The notes below the pieces were generated by a model. That model saw nothing but the letters and a program-made list of their open reading frames with translations. It made no database searches and was not told where the DNA came from. Shown here piece by piece: positions 9,806-21,809 of a stretch of 64,000 nucleotides of DNA (position 1 is the stretch's first letter; every line of letters begins with the position of its first letter). The stretch covers positions 7,562,001 to 7,626,000 of the forward strand of contig NC_058342.1 in NCBI RefSeq assembly GCF_905475395.1, written 5' to 3'. The translations under genes were made by a program, and so were the position numbers. This DNA is from Chrysoperla carnea. Its lineage: Eukaryota; Arthropoda; Insecta; Neuroptera; Chrysopidae.

Positions 9806-12800
9806 GATTTTTCCGAGCATTAATATTAAAATGTATGTGTCACATGTTTCTATTAACACGTCGGATTCACCTTCATCCATTTGGCATGTGTGGCATATTA
9901 TTTTCATATCAGCCTCTTCATGATGCTGGCACGATAAATTATCATTTATATTGAAGATCACGGAGTTATTGTAGACACTATAAGTATGGCATTGTTTCTA
10001 ATTTAAGTTCACTATGTTATTCCCGATGAACTCTGTCATTTCATTTGTGCTGCAGTGTGTAATTAAAAAATCCACAAAAGCTTCTTTGAACTATATGTTA
10101 CGAAGTTCTTTCATAAAATCAACTGGTCTAACTTGTTCTGGTCTGGTAATGAAATAATTTATGTTCCGTACTTCTTGTCGTTTGGCTCGTTTATAAGCTT
10201 GAATAGACGGTGAAAAATATTGGCCGAAAATGATACCTATTCGTGAGGCATGTGTAGCTGTAAGTAGCGATATAATTTTTTTGAAATATCACCAAATGTT
10301 TTTGGAATATTAAGTGGTTTTTGGGATATTGAATGTATGCAGTAAGAATTCATCGAAAATGACAACATCAAAAAATCTTGATACATCGTCATTGCTGACA
10401 TTTGCCTTCAAAAATTCAATCATTGCTGATTTTTGAGTTTTATGTATTGAACCATCTTCATGACACAATGACATTGGAACAATTGTAATGGGGTATGATA
10501 ACGTCTTTCCAAATCGATGTTATATTGTATTGACAGAGCTAACAGGCCGCTAAAGAAGTCACGTTGTACACGGATTTCATGAACAGAAGCAAAATTCATA
10601 ATTTACGCTTGTGCAATTCTTTCTTCAAATCTTTTTCGATTCAGTGAACATTCAGTTATAATATTTTCTTTTAAATTTTCTCCTGATTGTAAAAAATTTA
10701 ACAAGAAATCCTGTACTGCGATCGAAGCTACTGTAGCATTACCAAGATTATAAGACAATCTTTGTTTAAATTTAACATAAATGGATTTAGAAATTTCTCA
10801 AAGGTATTTATAAATTTCCACAACTGTGCTCAATCTCTTTCCATTGCATATTTTCCTAGATCCGCTGATAGATCATTTTTTCTTCGTGAACCTGTAATGT
10901 CCATTGGGTGAGGTTTAATCGTTGTTCTTATATCGTGACATGTAGCCCATCGCTGACGAGCGGAAAAAGAATTTTTGAACTGGATCAACCCGGTTAATCT
11001 TTTTCCTGTATCAGCATTAATAGTTTGTACAAGTACTAGATCTGTTGGCTGTCTGGAGAAAGATTTATTAGTATGTTTGGTTCCGAGGTATCCAACTTTC
11101 ATAAATTTTTCATTTGATGGATGTGTAAGCCCAACTTTTCACAAATTATCCTGATATTTTATCAACCATCGTGAATAATTAGGTTGATTTGTCATAAAAA
11201 GTAAACTTGCTATTTTTAACAAAATATATTTGTACAAAGAAAAGTTTCCAGTCCTTATGCTTTGACTCAGTAACTGATAGTAATGAACAAGATCCATATA
11301 AGTAACATAAAATTGAGGCGGTTTTTTTCAAAAAATTTCTTTTTTACATTCTTTGTGATATTGGTATCGAGCCATCAATGTTGATATTGCTTCATTTTCT
11401 ATAACATTCACAAACGGTTCATTACCATCGATAAATGTAGATTATTGTCTTCATTAATACTTATATGTTCTTTTTCAATGACAGATTGGAAACATAATAT
11501 TTCTAGTCCTAGTGTTATTAATGGATGCACTCGCTTATATCGATTAAAATGCTTTCCTTTCAAAAATCCATCTACTGAACCATTTGCGATAATATTACTT
11601 TTAACAGCTATATTCCTTATTGCACACTCGTCATTAAATTTTCCAATTCCTCTAAACAATGCTAACATTATTTGGAACGCCCCTAAATGAATGAATAAAT
11701 TAGCATACACTGGTTTTTTTGTAGACTGTACCTGCACAGCAATCTTTTCAATAGCTAGATCATATGTTACATTAATGCAAAGTTGTCTAATTTCTGCAGC
11801 AATACTTCTCTTACAACTGGTATATTTGATAGCTAAGATATCATAGCTTCTCTTACAACTGATATATTTTTCGGTGATTCGTTGATTGGTGTGAGATAAC
11901 AAATTTGTTCTATGTTATGAGAATCTTTGTTTCAATTATGATGAAAGCCAACCCGCATCGATGGTTTTTGAATTTTTAGAGCATGACAAAGAATCCGCAG
12001 AAAGTTTTGCTGATAAATTATTTTGAGTGAAGCTGGTGTTGTTTCGTTCCTCAAATTGTCGGATAAAGACAATAATTCATCATTCATCTTGGGTTTTTTT
12101 GAATATGGTTTTGATAAACCCATTAGTGACATTTTAAATCAAATCATCTGCCAAGGGATTAGTTTTTCTTTTACAATCTTCACTAATTCTACGGCGACGT
12201 TTATGACCACCCAAGAGAAAACAATAAAAATCGAATAAATATTTAGGTATTTCACATTTGTCATTTAATAAATCATTAGTTGTTATCCATCCATCTGTCC
12301 ATCTTCTAACAATTCACATATTTTCGCATCAACAACAGAATCCTTCAATGTTACATATTTTTTTCTGCCCCTCTTCATAAATTTAATTCCTCTGTAATAA
12401 TTTAGCTTCAAACTCTGTGATAATTTAGCTTCAAACCGCTGGATACTAAAATTGACATCAACATCTTCATCATTTTCTTCAAGTATTCTCTGTAATAATT
12501 CAAAGTAATATTTACATTGGTATGTGAATGAAAATGTCCTTTTTTTATTTATTATTTCCTCACTGGTGAAAATTTGCATTTCAACAAAAGCCAGCTTGTG
12601 CAAATATTGCCAAGTCTTCTTCTGTGGTGATTTTATCTTCACTTTTTCTTGTAAAGTGTATATTGTTGTGTACCAAGTAACTAGGCTGCCTCCAAAGTCT
12701 TAATGTTTTAAAAGGAGAGACTTTGTGAATCCTTTTGAGATGAATACGATGTCTTTACCAATTAAACACAGATATTTTCTTTCGATATTTGTTTATTTTA

Positions 12801-13390
12801 ATTTATACGATGTTTTAAGATACTTTATATTTAATTTATCACTTGTTTTGTTCGATTACTAATTAAGTTGAAGTTGTAACTTGAAAGTTGTAATAATCAC
12901 TGTATGATTCTAATCAATTTCCAATGTCTTTAAATACAAAATTTCTAGGTCAAAATATTAAATATTCTGACGTAAAAATTAAAATATTAAATATTAATTT
13001 TGCTGACAAGTAAATATAATTAAAGTCATCCATCATCACACATTAGAACTCAATTCAATATAAGGTACATTGTAAATTTGATTGATTTAATGTGTTAGAA
13101 CCACGTTTTTAAGGATAACGCCGTCCAGGGCCTAACAATATGGCAATTGTTCGACAACTATTATAACAAAAAATTAATGGGCTTAAACCTGCGCTAACTT
13201 TTTCATAAAATTCATTATCTTCGCCGAATTCTTTCAGAACTTACTTGTTCTTTGTGAAGAGTGGAGAGGTTGGTATCGCCCTTTCACTTGTTTATATTTC
13301 TTACAAAAGAAACATAGCCTATCAGCGTCGCTAGTTTTACTAACGGACACTTCACCAGATCTTGATGCTCCGCTTGCCCCGGTAACTATT
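9806..13390 (-). pseudogene. Decayed HEEAD/SDTDVLVLL-type transposon protein gene
   Basis: Reading from high to low coordinates, fragments of one protein appear in order. A CxxC segment lies near 13,320. An N-terminal part spans 12,642-12,283. ALKIQKPSMRVGF is at about 11,940-11,990. 11,902-11,408 carries DLAIEKIAVQVQ, LGAFQIMLALF and GKHFNRYKRVHPL. 11,102-10,830 carries QTINADTGKRLTG and SARQRWATCHDIRTTI. 9,961-9,806 carries HHEEADMKIICH and CDTYILILMLGK. Frameshifts and stops separate them. A related, undamaged gene lies at 62.9-64 kb. Proteins of this type are common in invertebrate genomes and usually uncharacterised. The Asp-rich cluster hints at a PIN/XPG-like nuclease, which is inference. 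The foldback element cuts off the C-terminus. Confidence 0.75.
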
Positions 13391-14429
13391 GGAGGGGTGA
13401 TTGTCCCTGTTCACAAAATATTGAAATATTCATATTTAATAATTATTGTTTTGCAGAATTTAAAATAGGAAATTAATAATGAAATCGTATAGAAATTCTA
13501 TATTTAATTAATGTCAGTTTTAACAAAAATAAATGTGTTTCTTCTACACGTGTGTATTTCACAATGGGAAATTACTGAGACGCGCCAATGTATGTTAGTT
13601 CACTAACTTTACAATGTGTTGTCAACTGTTACATTAGAAGTATTGTTATAATTGGTTGCGTTCTACACATTCTAAAATAATTAATAACAATCTTTATTTT
13701 AATGTGATTTTTTGAGTTAAATCAATAATAATTAATTAAATCTTGATTTGCACATTCATGTCGCAACCTCCAATTCTTTTGTAGGAAAACAAATTTTGGT
13801 TCAGAAATTGATACTTGTTTTCCAAAGAATCGAATGCGACTGAAAATCCTATTGCTTGGTTCTAACGGGATCGCCACTTGATTTTATGGAATTAAAACAA
13901 GAAACGGAGCTTTTACTTACTATTATTTAATTCTTCGTCGTCTTGAAATGTTCGCGTTTATTTTAATTGCAGTTGAATTATTTATCGATGATTATTTTAT
14001 TATTTTGGTTGATTTGATTGGTAACACTTTGTTTAAAATTTTCAATATTTACTTGATGAATTAAAATACAATAATAATTACAATAATTAAAATAATGTAG
14101 CAAAGCTTGAACATAATAACGTTTCGAAAATTAATTAATAAAATTTCTTCAAAGACTGATTTTACGTAATAGGACTTGTAGTATTTATAATGATTTTTGT
14201 GCTTAGTTCGCAAAAGTTTCATTGTAAAAGAATAATTTTTTTTGCATCGGAATATAATTAATTTAACGTTTTTGTGAGAATATGGGTCAGCATAACTTAT
14301 ATTATGAGAATCTTCAGTTATAGTTGAAATCCAATTCACATTAATATAGTTATGATTATATTATTTATTACTTTTAATAATTTTCATTTAATATATAAGC
14401 AAGCAATCATACCAACACACAGAAAAAAC
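13391..14429. other. Unassigned stretch, possible LTR remnant
   Basis: No coding content. On the minus strand, AAAATCA is followed after two bases by TGGCGATCCCG (near 13,866-13,876), which resembles an LTR end followed by a primer binding site. No partner LTR was found. Confidence 0.25.
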
Positions 14430-14840
14430 ATTCCCTGCAATCACAAGTTCAGGCACACAATGGTATACTGCAATCTGGGCACCATGTCCTTGTTTCTTTT
14501 CTGATTTTTTTATTTGTCACCGGCTCGACTTTGGAGAAACAAACATGTCATTTTCGGGTCGAATTTTGTTTGGCTGCTGTTGCCAGAATATAATCTGGAA
14601 ATTATAGTGGGTGCACTTGCCACCCAATTTTATGTATAAAACATAAGAATTGTGAGTTATCATTTTTATCAAGTGGAAGAAAACTTTTTTATACTATTTT
14701 TTTCCTCGTTTTCTGGTGATGAGATATGCGTGCATACACTGGTCAGATTTGTCAACTCCACCCATGTAACTGTTGTAATCAAACACCGTATCCGGTTTAG
14801 TGACCATTTTATTTTTTACACTTTTGGTTAACAATTCGCC
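14430..14840 (-). pseudogene. piggyBac-type transposase, C-terminal fragment
   Basis: The minus strand encodes DTVFDYNSYMGGVDKSDQ, the hallmark YMGGVDKSDQ segment of piggyBac transposases, then an Arg/Lys stretch and KKVFFHLIKM. After an in-frame TAG and a frameshift it encodes a Cys-rich tail (TWCPDCSIPLC), like the C-terminal cross-brace zinc finger of the family. Only the last third of the usual ~600 residues remains. Dead copy, identified with good confidence from the YMGGVD block. Confidence 0.8.
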
Positions 14841-15059
14841 ATTGTGTATCGTCTAAATCATGAGTACATCCTTTTTATAGCACCATTTTATAATATTGAC
14901 ACTATTTTTATTAGTCTTGGGCTTATGGCTTATATTTTCATCGGAAGCTGCATTTTATACAGAAAGCAAGCCACTTTGCCCAGTGATGGTATGGTATGGA
15001 GGTTAGCGGGCTATGCTCGAGCATCGCGCCTCGAAGCAATGGTTCAGAGCACCTAGCTA
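14841..15059. repeat. Short dispersed repeat (CTGCATTTTAT-type)
   Basis: CTGCATTTTATACAGAAAGC followed by AAGCCACTT and CAGTGAT at about 14,949-14,988 recurs near 62,096-62,140. No gene. Confidence 0.5.
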
Positions 15060-15845
15060 AATAGACCCTTGTACTCTATCCCCGCTACGCTTTTCAGTGG
15101 CTATTATAACCAACTGATGTACTGAAACCCAGGATTTGCCTAGCGCTGAGTTTCCTAATTTCTTCTGGTTCGACTATGGCCGTACCAATCCATTTTTTTC
15201 GCTGCTGTATGAGCGCCGGGCAGTAACAGAGAAAGTGGATCGATGTTTCTTCTGAATTTTCTCTGCATCTGTCACACGCGGGAGATTATCTTTTTCCAAT
15301 CTGATGTTGGAACTTGTTCAGGTTATCATGTCCTGTGAGTAACTCTACGATGACTCTAATAGCAGCTCTGTTTAGTTTCAAGATCTCCTCGGCTCTGTTA
15401 CCGAGCGAGTTTCCTTCACCCAACAGGCCTTTGGCGATTCGCCCTCCCTCGTCCATGCCTTTAATTGTTGGTTTTTCAGATTATCTTCTAATCTGTTAAG
15501 ACCTTCTTGGTATGGCATCCTCGCAAGCTTTTCTTGAGTGGGAGCCATGGTGGTTCCTAGTTTGGCCAGCTTATCTGCTCTCTCATTACCGTTCCAAAAA
15601 GAGTGTCCGGGGATCCAGGTAATATTGACTTTATTGTGCCTCGCCAGGTTGTTTAGACTGTTTCTAGTCTCCTTGACGAGTCGCGATGACACTGTACAGT
15701 TTGATACCGCTTTGAGTGCTGCTTGACTGTCTGTGCAGATATTAATCACATCATCCTTCAAATTGGCGAATTGGAGGTGGTCAGCACATCTCATGATGGC
15801 TACCAGCTCTGCTTGGAATACAGTATTTTAACTGTCTAACTTGAT
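15060..15845 (-). pseudogene. LINE 3' fragment: RNase H domain and C-terminal zinc finger
   Basis: The minus strand from 15,845 encodes an RNase H-like domain with VFQAELVAI (catalytic Glu), INICTDSQAALKA (Asp) and ITWIPGHSFWNGNERADKLA (His and last Asp), mostly open in 15,378-15,794. A frameshift follows, then a Cys-rich end (CDRCRENSEE ... HFLCYCPAL) near 15,200-15,290, as in the tails of I-like LINEs. The reverse transcriptase is absent, so this is a 5'-truncated or cut copy. A dispersed repeat abuts its inner end. Confidence 0.82.
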
Positions 15846-15859
15846 GGATGTGTCATGGG

Positions 15860-16170
15860 TCTTGGGTCCGTAGGACCCATCTTGTAAACCGTTAGAGATA
15901 GAACAAAAATTTAAATGTAAAAAATGTTCCTTATCAAAAATTAAACAACTTTTGTTTGAAACATTTTTTCAAACATCACTGTTTACCCGTGAGGGCACCA
16001 ATTAGGCGGAAATTTTATAATATGTACTATACTTGGTTATCAGTTATGTATGTGTCACATGTTTGTATGTGTAATGTGATAAAGAAATCAACAAGGACTA
16101 TGCATGGTATTTCAACAATTAACTCAGTCAATTGTTTGTTTTCACTTGTTATTTATTTAAATTTGTGAGA
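15860..16170 (+). repeat. Dispersed repeat copy
   Basis: Same series as 7.81-8.0 kb: GGACCCATCTTGTAAACCG, TTAGAGATAGAACA, TTTGAAACATTTTTTC, CTGTTTACCC. It continues with CAGTTATGTATGTGT and ATTAACTCAGTCAATTGTTT, which are shared with 34.2-34.3 kb. Confidence 0.8.
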
Positions 16171-16599
16171 CAATAATATTAAATTTTAAATGTAAGTCTT
16201 AAATGCAATCCATACAATTATATATGCATCCATGCAATTCTATAATTAAAGTAGTGTATCGTTACCATGGAAACGAAACTCATGCACGGAGCGAGTTACA
16301 TCACGATTCATTGTATGCAATACACTCGTTGTATTTTGCATTTCACAAAACAAATTATGTAATCAATATGCTTATATAATTAAAAATAAAACACAACTGT
16401 CTCGTCTGCAAGTTTCCCACATAATAATTTTATTCAAAAAAATACATACTACAAGTTGACTATTATTACTTACAAATTTGGGTTGTTTGGTTGGGTGTCA
16501 ATGTACTTATTTATGCAAGGTTACATTTATATAGAATGCACTACACCATTGTCAATATGGTTTTCAGCCCTGTTTGCACTAGAATTTTTTGTCCGGTGG
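16171..16599. other. Unassigned non-coding stretch
   Basis: AT-rich. No gene or repeat boundary recognised. Confidence 0.4.
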
Positions 16600-17311
16600 A
16601 ATCCTTTTTGTTCATCAATTTGATACGGCACGTGGATTTTGATGACCTACAATATGGCATCGATGGCAAATGATATTTTATTTTGAACCTTTCGCTTACA
16701 TAGACACTGAATCTTCGATTTATTGTTACGAACTTTACAAGCCGCGCGCTTTCCATATTACTGATGATTTTTAATACATTCAATTGTAAATTTCGTGTTG
16801 TCCAATATTTTGAGTACCGTAACCAAACCATCAAAACTGTTGGGTAAAGCCATAAGCAAATGACAAACAAAATCTAATTCTTCCAAACTGGCACCAATCG
16901 ATTTCAATTCACGCATAATATGATCAAAGTGAAGGAAAAATTCATGCATGGCATCGCCGTTTTTATACTTCATTGTCAAAACCCGTTTTCGCAACTGCAA
17001 CTGTCCAGTAATACTTTTTAGTTCGAAAACATCAATCAATTCGTCGTATATTTCCTTTGTCTTAGATACTCCAATTGTCAATCATGAATGCAGTGCACTA
17101 AAATAGATTTACATTTAAATTAATCACTTTTCAACATTTTCAAGTTTTTCTGCATCCGCAACAGCTCCTACTGCGTCTAACAAATCAGACAATGTGTTAA
17201 TGAGAAATTTTTCGAAATGTTTTTCCTTCAATAACACCATAATTCGAAAATTCCGAAACTCGAAAAATTTGTACCATCAAATGGCTTGACTTCTTGCAAA
17301 GGAGTATCCAT
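16600..17311 (-). pseudogene. Copia-type gag fragment
   Basis: The minus strand from an ATG at 17,311 starts with VKPFDGTNFSSF, the usual opening of Copia gag. A second block (17,081-16,758) matches the gag-2/UBN2 core: KEIYDELIDVFE, LRKRVLTMKY, FDHIMRELKSIGASLEELDF and CHLLMALPNSFD. Stops and frameshifts separate the blocks, and the zinc-knuckle region near 16,650-16,740 is degraded. No protease, integrase or RT follows. It is a relic of the capsid-like gene of a Ty1/Copia element. Confidence 0.8.
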
Positions 17312-18840
17312 ATTAATTTAAAAATAATAATGAAATTCAATGTTCAGTGTTCACTATAAAAACAACTGCCATTTAACAATAACTAGCATGAAACAACACG
17401 TGCTATTCTTAGACGTTGCTTTGCGTGCGATTTTATTCAAACGAAAATTTGCCTTAAACACAAAAACCAACGATAAACAATATTTAATGTTAGGGCCACT
17501 TCACAAAGTTAGTACTTTTACTTTTTTTCTTTGGTAATTTTAATTAATAATAAGTTGGTACTAACTGCCTTTACGAAACATCCGGTGCGGTGACTATGAG
17601 TCTACCTATCACACTTCTTGTGTTGCATAAGTTGTTATTGCACACACATTTTGAATCGGTCGACCCTTTCGGGTCGACCGATTGGTCAATAACCGTTTGT
17701 CAATAACCAACAGTAGCAAAAACGTGAAGAAATTCAACGTAAAGGTTTGATAATTTATCCCAAATTCCTTTCTCCTGAGATTTATCCTATCAAACCTTTA
17801 AATATAAACTTTTTATTATTCAAATAGTATCAACCTGGATAAAAAACCGGTGAGTACATATATATTTTTTTTCATACAGTCCAATAGCTCTCAAACGTTC
17901 TTAAAATTCGCTAATTGTTGGGAAATAATTTAGTTTTCTTAAACCAGCGACCATCGCCCCAACATTTAATTAAAATTTCGTTTTTCACTATCACACTATA
18001 GAACTAACTACTGGGTCTACATAACCTCTGAATATTGCTAAAATAATTAGACAAATACTTTTATGTTTATTTAAAGACGTTCATCCATGAGACTTAATTG
18101 TAGATAAAAAATTTTATTTTTCCGTTTTGACAAGCTTAGTTATATAATAATCTCCCCTAAAATTTGGAAATACTTTATCGACCATTTAAAAAAGTTACTA
18201 ACAATTGAAAATCAAGTTTTTAACATACAGTCTTATGGCGGATCGTACTTTTTTAAATTTTAAATTATTATTTTTATATTATTAAAGTAGATATCATAAT
18301 AAAGAATGTCTAAAAATATTCTTTTAAATATATAGTTTGAAGACTCGTCTTAAAAAGTGGTTGTTGTCGAACGTTTTAATTAACTATTAAATTTTCTAAC
18401 TGTGATACTAAAAATTATCGATATAAAAATTGGCAACAGCGCAGCGCGCAGCACCGAAAGGTGCACATACACATATATGGAAACTCAAAACATTACATAG
18501 GTTATGATCAAGAGCTGTAAAAAACAAGTACTGAATCACTAATATTAATAATGTTTAATAAAGTATTTAATTAGTTCCGTTACTTAAAATTTTGGTTTTA
18601 TTTTTAAAATTGGTTAATTCATGGTGTAAAATAATTATTTAATTTTTTGATTCCTATTTTCTATTATCAGTTATTAAAAGAACTATAAAAAGATCTAGTG
18701 ACTAAAAGGTTGACTTGAGCGGTAATCCACCCACTGGTGATCACCTGAATATGCTTAAACTAAGTATATAAATTTCCATAATCTAATGATTATGTTAAAT
18801 AAAGTTAAATTTTAAATCTAGCCCATTTTGTCTATTTAGC
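17312..18840. other. Unassigned stretch with two hairpins
   Basis: No coding sequence recognised. Holds the GC-rich hairpin at 17,654-17,683 and a weaker inverted pair (AAAGGTTTGATA, 17,742-17,753 and about 17,790-17,801). The rest is AT-rich. Confidence 0.4.
17654..17683. repeat. Perfect 13-bp GC-rich hairpin
   Basis: AATCGGTCGACCC, loop TTTC, then GGGTCGACCGATT. It stands out in AT-rich DNA. It could be part of an unrecognised element end or a folded RNA; there is no T-tract or other support for a terminator. Confidence 0.8.
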
Positions 18841-18856
18841 CTGTTCTCAATGACTG

Positions 18857-19640
18857 TTAAAAACTAAATCTTAAATCTAACACGTTTTGTCTGTTTAGTC
18901 TGTTCACACTGTCACACTTGTCCAAGAGTTTGATCACTTCAGAATTTGGATGCTGCTCAATGCGTGCCAAGTATCTATCACTGAAACGCGCAATTTCTTC
19001 ACGCAATGTGGTCACTTCGAGACTTCGGTGAATATCGTCATTACGGACATACCACGGAGAATCACTAATTGTTCGCAACACTTTTGATTGAAATCTTTGC
19101 AGGATTTCGATATTGCTGTTGCTAGCAGTTCTCCATAGCTGAATGCCATAGGTCCACACAGGTTTAAGTATTGTTTTATGCACTAACACTTTATTGTTTA
19201 AGGATAGCTTGGAATTTTGACCCAAGAGCCAGTATAAATTAGAAAATTTCAAGTGTAGCTGTTTTCTTTTCAACCAGATGTGTTTACGCCAAGTAAGTCT
19301 TCTCTGAAGATTTGTATCCAGATATTTGATTTCATTTGACTGTGGAAAATTTACACCGTTCATTATAACAGTTGGACACGTTTCTTTTCTCAAAGTGAAC
19401 GTTATTTAAACCGATTTCCTCTCGTTAACTTGAATACGCAACTTATTCAAGCAATGTTATATTTTATCGATACTTGTCTTCAGTTTTTGAGAAGCTGAAT
19501 TTGGATCACCTTCAATGAATACAATCGCAGTATCATCGGCAAATGTACCTGTTACATTTGTGTCATCGACCGGTGGATCCAAGGTATAAATTAAATAAAT
19601 ATTGGACCCAGAACACTGCCCCGAGGTGGATTCAGGGCAT
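18857..19640 (-). pseudogene. Jockey-like LINE, 3' part of reverse transcriptase
   Basis: The minus strand from about 19,640 encodes the end of the GSVLGP motif, TGTFADDTAIVF (catalytic Asp pair) and then, after stops, the 178-codon stretch 19,393-18,857. That stretch has EIKYLDTNLQRRLTW, KVLVHKTILKPVWTYGIQLW and IEILQRFQSKVLRTI, the thumb and C-terminal region of Jockey-clade RTs. A 5'-truncated, mutated copy. Confidence 0.85.
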
Positions 19641-19720
19641 AAACCTAAAGACACGATGGAAATTCTACATTTTGCCCAAAAAGGTACAAGAATGAATCTA
19701 CTAGAGGCTTTGGAAATCAA

Positions 19721-20173
19721 TAAACATACCAGGGATGGTTTCGAAGTTTTGAACGATCAAATGTTTCTATCGGGTTCAACTTTTTTTTCCCAATTATAGA
19801 AATTAGTTCCTTCTAGTCAAATTGACATTAGTTCATAATTGTTTATTAACTTATTTTTTAACCTTTTAACTTTTTAACGGTTTTCTGAAAAAGGAATAGA
19901 TTTTATATCTATTCATTTTTTAACTATTTATTTGTTATTTATTATGTGTAATTTTTTTAAGTAATTTTTATCAAGCGAAAACTGCTTTCGTTCTCTTTTA
20001 ACGAATAAGTTTTAACGTTTTTGGATCATACAATTGCGTTTTTGGATCATACAATTGTTTTTATTTATTTTTTTAACAAATCTTCAGGTTTCAGTATCAC
20101 CTGATTATTACATAATTTCAATTTGTATTTTAGTATAAAAACAGGTACGTTGTTTATTTAAAATACTATTGTT
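19721..20173. other. Unassigned AT-rich stretch
   Basis: No gene recognised. It probably includes the pseudo-LTR part of the Penelope-like element that follows. A short direct repeat, GTTTTTGGATCATACAATTG-like, occurs twice at 20,018-20,056. Confidence 0.4.
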
Positions 20174-20197
20174 CTGAAGATGACTAACAAGTCGAAA
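20174..20197 (+). ncRNA. Hammerhead-ribozyme-like core in Penelope pseudo-LTR
   Basis: CTGAAGA, T, then GACT-AACA-AGTC (a 4-bp stem with loop), then GAAA. This matches the CTGATGA / stem II / GAAA layout of hammerhead ribozymes known from Penelope-like pseudo-LTRs, except for A in place of T in the first core box. It lies ~65 bases before the first coding block of the element. That change probably weakens or abolishes cleavage. Confidence 0.45.
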
Positions 20198-20260
20198 TGT
20201 TCATAAACAAAATATTTTGATAGACAAAAATTTTAATAAAGTGAATTTTAAGCACCTAAA

Positions 20261-21809
20261 ATGTGTTTAATTAATGTTAATAACTTCCACAAATTAACGC
20301 TCTCAAACTTAAATTACTTAAAGCAAGCAAGCTTATCTGAGCAACTTAAATATTATTTTAAACTACGTACCAAAACTAGATTAATTGGACAAAATTTATG
20401 GTTTATCCAATCATCTTTAAAATTTAAAGTTTTTCCAAAATTTGTGAATTTAAAGTGTAAGACGCTTAACAATACTATGATAAAAGTTTTAAATCAAGCC
20501 AAGATCTTATGGTTGAAAGAGGAAGCAAAGTTGTGGTTCATAAAAAGGAATTATCTGTTTCATTATTTAAAAGTACTGCACGATGAATTAATATTCAAAC
20601 TGCATTATTTGGAATTTGAAGTATTTAACGAAAAATGTAGAAATTTCAACAATATACTTATGAAAAATTAATATAATCAACAAAATATCAAGCTAAATAA
20701 TTTAATTAAAGACAAAGCTCTTAAAGAAATAATTAAGCCTACACCTACAATTAGTTTTGAAAAAAGAACCATTAACATGACCACAGTAAAATTTGACGAT
20801 AATGAATCACAATTATTGAACAAAGGTTTAAAATATGCTCCACAAGTTAAATTCAATAATGTAAAAGAAAACTTAGTTATTGGTACCGAATTGGCATTGA
20901 AGAACAAAAAGGACAATTTAGCGAAGGAATATATATAGGAGAACTCATTTCAAAGGATATAAATATTCTGAACGAGCCCACTATAACCACATCAATAAAA
21001 TCAATTTAACAAAAAATTGAAGATAATAATTTAATTTTGACAAGGGCTGATAAAGGTAATTCTATTATCTTATTAAAAAAACAAGATTACGTGAATAAAA
21101 TATCAGACTTTATATACAAAGAAAAAATTATTCGACTGAACAAAGATCCAACAACAAAATTTCAAACTGCCTTAAAAGATGTGCTCAAAAACATTAACAC
21201 ATTATTCTCGAGCTACGAAAAATATAATTTACCTGAAATGAATCCTAGTGCTCCAAGATTATATGGACTTTTAAAAATTCATAAAGAAGATGCTCCCATT
21301 AGACCAGTAGTTTCGCATGTAGGCTGACCTGTACATAAATTAAGCAAGAAACTACATACTATTATCACATCGAAAACTGGGTTCACGAGCAAATATGGAA
21401 TAAAAAACTCAGTTGAACTTACAAAACACCTTAAAAAGTTCAAAATGAAGACTGGTTACAAGATTGCTTCACTGCATGTAACAAATATGTTTGGAAACAT
21501 TTCAGGTAAAGACTGCGTAAAATTGATATCAGATTTACTGGACCAGAAACTTGTAAATCCGATAATTAAAGATGAAATTCTCGAGTGTCTCCAATTATCA
21601 TTGGACCAAAATTACTTCGAAATCAACAACATCAAAAAAATGGTTTGGCTATGGGTAGTCCCTTGAGTCCCTTACTTGCAGAAATATACATGTCTTCTTT
21701 AGCAAAAAGGATATCATTGTCACCTCAGGCAAAACAACACGTCATCCTTTGGTTCCGATACGTGGATGGTATTTTTCTTTGTTTTGACGGATCGGATCGA
21801 CAAATGAAC
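20261..21809 (+). pseudogene. Penelope-like element reverse transcriptase
   Basis: Block 1 (20,261-20,671) is a Lys-rich N-terminal segment like that of Penelope proteins. Block 2 (21,037-21,327) has TRADKGNSIILL and PRLYGLLKIHKEDAPIRPVVS. Then come SLHVTNMFGNIS, and after a frameshift NGLAMGSPLSPLLAEIYMSS and FRYVDGIFL. These are the diagnostic Penelope RT motifs. Several stops and at least two frameshifts are present, and the catalytic YVDD has become YVDG. The GIY-YIG endonuclease is missing because an LTR begins at 21,810. Confidence 0.9.

Noticed and set aside
13860-14415. Possible solo LTR with primer site TGGCGATCCCG
   Set aside because: No second LTR, no gag after it, and the outer end cannot be defined.
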